Source of the DNA: Firmicutes bacterium UBA2530
GTDB taxonomy: Bacteria; Bacillota; Clostridia; Tissierellales; Sedimentibacteraceae
Assembly (NCBI GenBank): GCA_002340985.1
Contig: DDNC01000003.1
Location: 13,245-51,626, forward strand
Direction: 5' to 3'
Length of the DNA: 38,382 nt
The position numbers and the translations under genes were made by a program. This document shows, in pieces, positions 32,769 through 38,382 of the stretch (the first letter of the stretch is position 1; every line of letters begins with the position of its first letter). The notes beneath the pieces are model-generated. The model did no database searches, was not told the DNA's origin, and saw only the letters and a program-made list of their open reading frames with translations.

Positions 32769-34007
32769 TCAGTTTCCCTTATACTTTTTCAAAATAAGCG
32801 TTGCATTATGTCCGCCAAATCCAAAAGCATTTGACAATGCATAATCATATTCTTTCTCAATACCCACATTGGGAACAAAGTTTAGACCCAATTCAGGATC
32901 TGTAACTTTATGGTTGATTGTTGGCGGTATAAATGAATCCTGAAGAGACTTAGCACATACTATTGCCTCAACTGCACCTGCTGCTCCCAGCAGATGGCCT
33001 GTCATGGATTTTGTGGAGCTGATGGGCACATCCACAGCATATTCCTTAAATATATTTTTTATTGCCTGTGTTTCAAATTTATCGTTGTACTTGGTGCTTG
33101 TGCCGTGAGCATTTATATATCCTATATCCTGCGGATTGATTCCTGCATCCTCAATGGCACTCAGCATAGAATTAGACTGTCCTTCAGAGCTTTCATCAGG
33201 TGAAGTCATGTGGAATGCATCACGGGTTGCTCCATAGCCAACAATTTCAGCATATATTTTTGCTCCCCTGCTTACGGCATGGCTGTAATCTTCGAGAACC
33301 ATTACCCCTGCTCCCTCTCCCATTACAAATCCATGTCTTTCCTGGTCAAAGGGTATTGATGCCCTGTTTACATCCGTAGTTGTTGATAATGTGGTCAATG
33401 CCGCAAAGCCCGCAATTGAGGAAGGGGTTATGGCAGCCTCTGAACCTCCCGCCAGCATTACATCGCATATTCCGTCTTGAATTCTTTTATATGATTCACC
33501 AATTGCATTTGCACCTGTGGCGCATGCTGTAACCGTTGAATAGTTAATTGCCTTTGCCTTATACTTGATTGCTATTAAGCCTGATGCCATATTTGAGAGC
33601 ATCATGGGAATAAAAAATGTTGATACCTTGCTTGGTCCCTTGGTGAGAAGTTTTTCATGCTCTGCTTCGATTGTGTGTATTCCTCCCACTGCACTTCCTA
33701 CTACACAGCCAAATCTGTGACTGTCTACATTTTCAGTATCGAGACCTGAGTCCTTAACTGCAATATCGGCAGCTGCAAGGGCAAAATGGCTGTATCTGTC
33801 CATCCTCTTTGTTTCCTTTTTTTCAATGTAGGCTGTAGGATCAAAGTCCTTTATTTCTGCCGCCAGCTTAACATTGAATTCGGTTGTATCAAATGATTCT
33901 ATCTGACTTATACCGCATTTTCCTTTTTTTATATTTTCCCAAAATTCAGCACCTGTGCCTATTGGGCTCACAACACCTATTCCTGTGATTACAACTCTTC
34001 TTTTCAT
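32769..34007 (-). CDS. fabF: 3-oxoacyl-ACP synthase II (KAS II)
   Basis: Condenses acyl-ACP with malonyl-ACP. 412 residues, full length. The catalytic triad is present: Cys162 in TVTACATGANAIG, His301 in INAHGTSTKYND and His338 in KSMTGHLLGAAGAVEAI (Lys333 just before). N-terminus RRVVITGIGVVSPIG. The ATG has AGGAGG upstream, 12 bases after the fabG stop. No fabH in the window, so the initiating synthase must be elsewhere. Confidence 0.98.
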   Translation of the reverse strand: MKRRVVITGIGVVSPIGTGAEFWENIKKGKCGISQIESFDTTEFNVKLAAEIKDFDPTAYIEKKETKRMDRYSHFALAAADIAVKDSGLDTENVDSHRFGCVVGSAVGGIHTIEAEHEKLLTKGPSKVSTFFIPMMLSNMASGLIAIKYKAKAINYSTVTACATGANAIGESYKRIQDGICDVMLAGGSEAAITPSSIAGFAALTTLSTTTDVNRASIPFDQERHGFVMGEGAGVMVLEDYSHAVSRGAKIYAEIVGYGATRDAFHMTSPDESSEGQSNSMLSAIEDAGINPQDIGYINAHGTSTKYNDKFETQAIKNIFKEYAVDVPISSTKSMTGHLLGAAGAVEAIVCAKSLQDSFIPPTINHKVTDPELGLNFVPNVGIEKEYDYALSNAFGFGGHNATLILKKYKGN

Positions 34008-34019
34008 AAATCCTCCTGT

Positions 34020-34751
34020 TTACATGTAGTATCCGCCGTTTACCGACAATACCTGGCCTGTTATATATGATGCCTTATCCGAGATTAAAAACTCTACCGA
34101 ATCAGCGATGTCTGACGGCTGTCCCAGCCTCTGCAAAGGAATATTTTTCATCATCTCGGCTTTTACATCATCTGGAATTTTGTCTGTCATTTCAGTTTGT
34201 ATAAATCCCGGCGCAATTGCATTTACAAGTATATTCTTCTTCCCAAGCTCCCTCGCCATGGACTTTGTCATCCCTATCACTCCTGCTTTAGAAGCAGAAT
34301 AGTTAATCTGTCCGGCATTTCCCGCAAGCCCCACAACAGAAGAAATATTTATTATTCTTCCATACTTTTGCTTAATCATTTTTTTGGATATGTGCTTGCA
34401 GCAATTGAATGTTCCTTTTAAATTTGTTTCTATGACTGTATCAAATTCTTCCTCGCTCATGAGCGGAAGTAGGTTATCCTTTGTTATTCCCGCATTGTTA
34501 ATGAGCACATTAACGCTTCCGAACCTCTCATAAGCCGTATCCACAAGCTTCTTTGAATCCTCATAGCTTGATATGTCACATTGTACAATTACATTCTCGG
34601 TTTCCTTATTAACAAAGCTGTTTATCAGCTCTTCCATTGAAGCAGTATTATTCCTGTAATTCAAAACCAGACTATAGCCAAGCTCGTTCAGCCTTGAAGC
34701 TATGGCAGCTCCGATACCCTTTGAAGCCCCCGTTATTATTGCAGTCTTCAT
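34020..34751 (-). CDS. fabG: 3-oxoacyl-ACP reductase
   Basis: NADPH-dependent reduction of 3-oxoacyl-ACP (short-chain dehydrogenase). 243 residues from ATG 34751, preceded by AAGGGGAG; an upstream GTG (34769) lacks an SD and would add six residues. Seen: TGASKGIG (cofactor, residues 7-14), NNAG at 85-88, and the catalytic Ser138, Tyr151 and Lys155 in YSASKAG, the same numbering as E. coli FabG. The C-terminus ends YITGQVLSVNGGYYM. There is a 44-base gap after fabD, the longest within fabK-fabZ. Confidence 0.98.
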   Translation of the reverse strand: MKTAIITGASKGIGAAIASRLNELGYSLVLNYRNNTASMEELINSFVNKETENVIVQCDISSYEDSKKLVDTAYERFGSVNVLINNAGITKDNLLPLMSEEEFDTVIETNLKGTFNCCKHISKKMIKQKYGRIINISSVVGLAGNAGQINYSASKAGVIGMTKSMARELGKKNILVNAIAPGFIQTEMTDKIPDDVKAEMMKNIPLQRLGQPSDIADSVEFLISDKASYITGQVLSVNGGYYM

Positions 34752-34795
34752 AACTCCCCTTTCCGGCACCAGCCAATAAATTTTTAAATACGCTA

Positions 34796-35746
34796 TTATA
34801 CAGCCTTCGCATACGATGTCTGTAAATAAGATTCCAATGCTGAAATACTGTCTATATTTACTGAATTTATACTTTTATCAATTTTCTTTAAAAATCCTGA
34901 TAAGGTTCTTCCCGGTCCTATTTCTACAAATGTAGTTACTCCATCGGCAATCATGCTTCTTACACAGGCTTCCCATCTTACAGTGTTATAAACCTGTTGC
35001 TCAAGCTTGACTGCAATTTCTGAAGAATCATCATAGTAATTTGCATCAACATTTGATATAACATTGCAATACGGCTTTTTAAATTCTATACTATTCAGGT
35101 CCTTTTTTAGCATTTCTCCTGCCGGCATAAGCATGGATGTGTGGAACGGTGCACTAACCTGAAGCTTAACCGCTCTTTTTATATTAAATTCAGCTGCTAT
35201 TTCCAATGCTCCCTCAATTGCCGCGCTCTTTCCTCCTGCCACTATTTGTCCCGGGCAGTTGAAATTCGCAGGCTCAAACAATCCATATCTTTCTGTAACT
35301 GCATTGCAGAAATTTATTGCATCCTCATCTGTACATCCCAGCAATGCAAGCATTCCGCCTTCGCCTACAGGAACTGCATTCTGCATGTAGGTGCCTCTGT
35401 TATACACTAACTTCACTGCCGTTTCAAAATCCATTGCTCCGGCAGCTGTGAGAGCTGAATATTCTCCCAGGCTCAACCCACCCATTGCTGCCACATCACT
35501 GTTAAAATTCTTCTTCAGAACCTCATAAATAGCCATGCACACCGTGAGAAGTGCGGGCTGAGTTATTTTAGTTATGCTCAGCTCCTCATCCGGTCCTTCA
35601 AAGCATAGCTTTTTTATATCAAATCCCAATACCTTGTTCGCTCTGTCAAATATTTCTCTGCTCTCTCTGAAGTTTTCATAAAAGTCTTTCCCCATACCTG
35701 CGTATTGAGCACCTTGGCCAGGAAAAACAAATGCTGTCTTATTCAT
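34796..35746 (-). CDS. fabD: Malonyl-CoA:ACP transacylase
   Basis: Loads malonate from malonyl-CoA onto ACP. 316 residues from ATG 35746 (AGGAGG upstream); the frame opens six codons earlier, but without SD. Seen: FVFPGQGAQYAGMGKDFY at the N-terminus, GLSLGEYSAL with nucleophile Ser92, and APFHTSMLMPAGE with His202. The start overlaps the fabK stop by 8 bases (ATGAATAA), indicating translational coupling. Confidence 0.98.
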   Translation of the reverse strand: MNKTAFVFPGQGAQYAGMGKDFYENFRESREIFDRANKVLGFDIKKLCFEGPDEELSITKITQPALLTVCMAIYEVLKKNFNSDVAAMGGLSLGEYSALTAAGAMDFETAVKLVYNRGTYMQNAVPVGEGGMLALLGCTDEDAINFCNAVTERYGLFEPANFNCPGQIVAGGKSAAIEGALEIAAEFNIKRAVKLQVSAPFHTSMLMPAGEMLKKDLNSIEFKKPYCNVISNVDANYYDDSSEIAVKLEQQVYNTVRWEACVRSMIADGVTTFVEIGPGRTLSGFLKKIDKSINSVNIDSISALESYLQTSYAKAV

Positions 35747-36698
35747 TATTGCCTCCTGATACAAATGAACTTAAATTTTTTATAATTTTTTCCGCTTCCT
35801 CAAACATTTCAATAATTATTTCTTCACAACTCTGTTCCTTGTTTACTAAACCGGCAATTTGACCTGACATCACAGAACCGTAGTCCACATCCCCCTCAAC
35901 CGCCGCCTTGTATAATTTTCCCCTGCCCAGCTGCTCCATTTCTTCAACTGTTCCGTTAGACTTTTCCAGCTCCTTAAATTGGGTAACAAGCTTATTTTTT
36001 AAAACTCGTACCGGATGCCCGGTCTTTCTGCCCGTTACAGCCGTATCCGTATCACTTGCTTTTTTTACCTTATTTTTGTAGTTTTGATGAACACCGCATT
36101 CCTCAGCGAGCAAAAATCTTGTACCCACCTGCACTCCTTGCGCACCAAGGCTTATGGCTGCAGCAATTCCTCTGCCATCTCCTATACCTCCCGCAGCAAT
36201 AACAGGGATTTTAACAGTATCAACTATCTGCGGCGTGAGGCACATTGTGGTTATTTCACCTACATGTCCTCCCGCTTCCGTTCCTTCACATATGACTGCA
36301 TCCGCACCTGCCTTTTCTAAATGCTTTGCAAATGCAACCGAAGGGACCACAGGTATAATCTTTGAGCCTGCATCCTTCCAAAGCTTCATATATTTCCCAG
36401 GATTGCCTGCTCCTGTTATAATAACAGGCACATTTTCTTCAACCAGTAAATTTGCCACTTCTTCCGCATGAGGGCTTAAAAGCATTACATTAACGCCAAA
36501 GGCTTTATTTGTCAGCTCCTTTACCCTTTTTATTTCTTTTTTCAGAGCTTCAGCTGTATTGTTCCCGGCCGCTATTACTCCCAGGCCTCCGGCTTCTGAA
36601 ACTGCCGCCGCCAACACCGCATCAGATATCTGAGCCATGCCTCCCTGAAGTATTGGATATTTGATATTCAAAAGGCTGCATATATTTGTATTTATCAT
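35739..36698 (-). CDS. fabK: Enoyl-ACP reductase II (FMN-dependent)
   Basis: Final reduction of each elongation cycle; FMN/NAD(P)H enzyme that replaces FabI and is triclosan-insensitive in known cases. 319 residues. Seen: KYPILQGGMAQISDAVLAAA (FMN/substrate), ICEGTEAGGHVGEITTM with the catalytic-region His, PVIAAGGIGDGRGIAAA and GAQGVQVGTRFLLAEEC (phosphate binding). The ATG has AAGGAGA. The assignment as fabK rather than generic NPD rests on fab-cluster position plus family motifs. It follows acpP but beyond a terminator-like hairpin. Confidence 0.94.
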   Translation of the reverse strand: MINTNICSLLNIKYPILQGGMAQISDAVLAAAVSEAGGLGVIAAGNNTAEALKKEIKRVKELTNKAFGVNVMLLSPHAEEVANLLVEENVPVIITGAGNPGKYMKLWKDAGSKIIPVVPSVAFAKHLEKAGADAVICEGTEAGGHVGEITTMCLTPQIVDTVKIPVIAAGGIGDGRGIAAAISLGAQGVQVGTRFLLAEECGVHQNYKNKVKKASDTDTAVTGRKTGHPVRVLKNKLVTQFKELEKSNGTVEEMEQLGRGKLYKAAVEGDVDYGSVMSGQIAGLVNKEQSCEEIIIEMFEEAEKIIKNLSSFVSGGNNE

Positions 36699-36732
36699 AT
36701 AGTCTCCTTCATATGTATTTCTTTCCTTTACT

Positions 36733-36757
36733 AAAAAACGCCTGCCGGCGTTTTTTT
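36733..36757. terminator. Terminator-like hairpin between acpP and fabK
   Basis: AACGCC TGCC GGCGTT stem flanked by A6 and T7, so it can act in either orientation. On the coding (minus) strand it should attenuate transcription after acpP, allowing more ACP message than fabK-Z message. Confidence 0.9.
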
Positions 36758-36768
36758 CGTCTTTTTAA

Positions 36769-36999
36769 TTAATTTTGCTTGCTTTCGATGTAGTCTACGA
36801 TGTCCTTAACTGTAACAAGTTTGCTGTAATCATCTTCTTCAATTGTAACATTAAGTTCATCTTCAATTTTGCTGATAAGTTCGAATAAGTCCAATGAATC
36901 TGCACCAAGATCATCCTTGATTTTGCTTTCTAACTTTACATTTGCCTCCTCAACATCCAGCTCTTCAACTAATATCGCCGTAACTTTTTCTAAAATCAT
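36769..36999 (-). CDS. acpP: Acyl carrier protein
   Basis: Carries the growing acyl chain on a 4'-phosphopantetheine arm. 76 residues, acidic and helical. The attachment site is Ser35 in DDLGADSLDLFELI. The start is ATG 36999 with GGAGGA four bases upstream; the TTG at 37011 would put the SD inside the gene. First gene of the fab cluster, transcribed from its own promoter and followed by a terminator-like hairpin. Confidence 0.97.
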   Translation of the reverse strand: MILEKVTAILVEELDVEEANVKLESKIKDDLGADSLDLFELISKIEDELNVTIEEDDYSKLVTVKDIVDYIESKQN

Positions 37000-37019
37000 G
37001 TCATCCTCCAACTATTTTA

Positions 37020-37069
37020 AATATCTATTATTTTGACTTCAGTATTTATTCAATATCTAATATTTTGAC
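37020..37069. promoter_or_regulatory. Pair of 18-bp direct repeats in the acpP leader
   Basis: AATATCTATTATTTTGAC (37020-37037) and AATATCTAATATTTTGAC (37052-37069), 17 of 18 identical, 32 bp apart (about three helical turns). The upstream copy (37052-37069) covers the predicted transcription start. They could be tandem sites for a regulator of fatty acid genes. Confidence 0.6.
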
Positions 37070-37075
37070 AATCGA

Positions 37076-37104
37076 AGTATATAACAAAAACAACTATTTG
37101 TCAA
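37076..37104 (-). promoter_or_regulatory. acpP/fab promoter
   Basis: On the minus strand, TTGACA (37099-37104), 17-bp spacer, TATACT (37076-37081). The start near 37069 gives a ~70-base leader. Confidence 0.82.
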
Positions 37105-37150
37105 TATATTTTTGTTACAAATTTCTCAGCACTAAATTTCACAGTCTCGT

Positions 37151-37243
37151 TCACCAAAGTATCAGCTCCCGCTGGTCGCACACTTTGGGAACGTGTTGCG
37201 GTTGACCTACCTCCATTTTTTCTCCTTATCAGTCGAAAAATGG
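37151..37243 (-). other. Structured intergenic element with a 21-codon ORF
   Basis: On the minus strand an AAGGAG five bases before ATG 37216 opens a 21-codon ORF ending at 37151 (MEVGQPQHVPKV... to ...RELILW). The sequence folds: CCATTTTT (37213-37220) with AAAAATGG (37236-37243) pairs so that the start codon is in the stem and the SD in the loop. Downstream, CCAAAGT (37154-37160) / ACTTTGG (37182-37188) enclose CAGC/GCTG. It lies between the wecB terminator and the acpP promoter, with no promoter of its own that I can see. It may be a repeat element or a leader peptide; I do not recognise it. Confidence 0.4.
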
Positions 37244-37261
37244 GGTTAGGGCATACAAAAT

Positions 37262-37290
37262 CAAAGCCTGTCGAATGACAGGCTCAAATG
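37262..37290 (-). terminator. Terminator of wecB
   Basis: AGCCTGTC (37265-37272) / GACAGGCT (37277-37284) with a 4-base loop; on the minus strand it is followed by TTGATTTTG, a modest T-rich tail. Confidence 0.75.
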
Positions 37291-37303
37291 TTTTATTATA
37301 ATA

Positions 37304-38382
37304 TTATATCATCTTGTTTATAATGGCTTCTTTTATATATTGTGCTGCTTTTCCATCCCCATAAGGATTCACTGCATAGGCCATCTTTTTATATTCTTCT
37401 TCATTATTAATCAGTACATTTATTTCGCTGAAAATAACATCTCTGTCTGTTCCCACAAGCCTTGCCGTTCCAGCTTCTATTCCTTCCGGTCTTTCAGTTT
37501 CTCTCCTTACAACAAGAACAGGCTTACCTAAGGATGGAGCCTCCTCCTGAACCCCACCAGAATCTGTAACAATTAAAAAGCATTTCGCCATTAAATTTGT
37601 AAATGGCAGATAATCAAGAGGCTCTATTAAATGAACATTTTTCATATCTCCGAATACTTTGTATGCAATTTCCCTCACCTTAGGATTTAAGTGCATCGGA
37701 TATATGACCTCAACATCACTGTTTTTTTCTGCTGCTTCCTTTACGGCAGAAAAAATATTTTCCATGGGTTCCCCTATGTTTTCTCTTCGGTGGGCGGTTA
37801 TAAGCACCACTTTTTTATTTTTAAAATCTATACTGTTAAGCTTTTCATCATCAAATTGATATTCTTCGTCTATAACCCATTTCAATGCGTCTATTGATGT
37901 ATTGCCAGTTATGAATATTTTACCGTCATCAAAGCCTTCCTTTAAAAGGTTCTCCCTTGATGTTTCAGTTGGCGCAAAATGAAAGTCCGCCAATACTCCT
38001 GCAAGTCTTCTGTTAGCTTCCTCAGGGTAAGGTGAATATAAATTTCCGCTTCTGAGTCCCGCTTCAACATGTCCTATTTTAACCTGGTGATAAAATGCTG
38101 CCAATGCTCCTGCGAATACCGTTGAGGTATCTCCCTGCACCAGCACAAGATCAGGTTTGAATTCTTCAATTACCTCCTCAAGACCAGTGAGAGCCCTGCA
38201 TGTTATTTGAGTGAGCGTCTGGCCGCTTTGAAATATATTCAGATCATAATCAGGCACAATATCAAAAATCCTGAGAACCTGATCAAGCATGTCCCTATGC
38301 TGAGCAGTAACACAAATCTTTGTTGTGAAATGCTCCTCATCGCCTTTAAAGGCCTTTACTATGGGAGCCATTTTCACAGCCT
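37304..38382 (-). CDS. wecB: UDP-N-acetylglucosamine 2-epimerase (non-hydrolysing), 5'-truncated by window edge
   Basis: Interconverts UDP-GlcNAc and UDP-ManNAc for cell-wall polymer and capsule synthesis (cytoplasmic, GT-B fold). The frame stays open to the window end, and the last codons read (E)AVKMAPIVKAF, matching the conserved GTRPEA(V/I)KMAP of the family, so only about 15-20 residues are outside; the GTG at 38377 is not the start. Seen: VTAQHRDMLDQVLRIF, GDTSTVFAGALAAFY, HVEAGLRSGNLYSPYPEEANR, TAHRRENIGEPMENIF, and DSGGVQEEAPSLGKPVLVVRRETERPEG (UDP-binding). A plausible use is linkage units of teichoic acid or SLH-binding wall polymer, but that is inference. Confidence 0.95.
   Translation of the reverse strand, partial: AVKMAPIVKAFKGDEEHFTTKICVTAQHRDMLDQVLRIFDIVPDYDLNIFQSGQTLTQITCRALTGLEEVIEEFKPDLVLVQGDTSTVFAGALAAFYHQVKIGHVEAGLRSGNLYSPYPEEANRRLAGVLADFHFAPTETSRENLLKEGFDDGKIFITGNTSIDALKWVIDEEYQFDDEKLNSIDFKNKKVVLITAHRRENIGEPMENIFSAVKEAAEKNSDVEVIYPMHLNPKVREIAYKVFGDMKNVHLIEPLDYLPFTNLMAKCFLIVTDSGGVQEEAPSLGKPVLVVRRETERPEGIEAGTARLVGTDRDVIFSEINVLINNEEEYKKMAYAVNPYGDGKAAQYIKEAIINKMI

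Overview
The window is AT-rich, densely coded DNA from what looks like an anaerobic low-GC Firmicute of the class Clostridia. A Sedimentibacter/Tissierellales-like lineage is my guess, not something the sequence proves. The grounds are: strong AGGAGG ribosome-binding sites, sigma-A type TTGACA/TATAAT promoters, an S-box (SAM) and a THF riboswitch, an SLH-domain surface protein, FabK in place of FabI as enoyl-ACP reductase, and a V-type rather than F-type ATPase.

Layout. (1) 1-7515: glycogen/alpha-glucan metabolism. glgA (5' end outside the window), glgP and a GH13 amylase-type hydrolase run rightward, and malQ converges on them. The 673-bp gap between them holds two copies of a ~144-bp hairpin-forming repeat. 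(2) 7650-9045: metK under a SAM riboswitch. (3) 9221-15136: rightward genes for an exported phosphodiester-glycosidase-family protein, mscL, a SEC-C protein, an EamA transporter, and a folate-type ECF S component behind a THF riboswitch. A tiny leftward transcription unit (promoter, strong RBS, 20-codon ORF, terminator) sits between the last two. (4) 15145-19800: leftward SLH protein, coiled-coil lipoprotein and BaiN/HI0933 flavoprotein, with a divergent small chorismate mutase. (5) 19801-22740: leftward Na+/proline-type symporter and an NPD (nitronate monooxygenase-like) flavoprotein. (6) 22744-31465: a nine-gene V-type ATPase operon in transcription order H-I-K-E-C-F-A-B-D, whose c subunit carries the full Na+-ligand set known from Enterococcus hirae NtpK. 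(7) 31711-32216: an HxlR-family regulator with operator-like dyads. (8) 32291-37104: the type II fatty acid synthesis cluster acpP-fabK-fabD-fabG-fabF-fabZ, with acpP separated from fabK by a terminator. (9) 37151-38382: a structured intergenic element with a 21-codon ORF, then wecB (5' end outside the window).

How the genes fit together. The left part stores and mobilises glycogen: GlgA builds it, GlgP and the GH13 enzyme break it down, and MalQ recycles short maltodextrins. The Na+-type V-ATPase and the PutP-like symporter point to sodium-coupled energetics. The fab cluster elongates fatty acids; fabH, the acc genes and a FabT/FapR-type regulator are not in the window. No rRNA, tRNA, CRISPR array, insertion sequence or phage gene was seen. 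Most genes are ordinary core genes. The less explained material is in the intergenic regions: the 144-bp repeats, the small ORF divergent from folT, palindromes inside promoter spacers, direct repeats in the acpP leader, and the folded element upstream of acpP.
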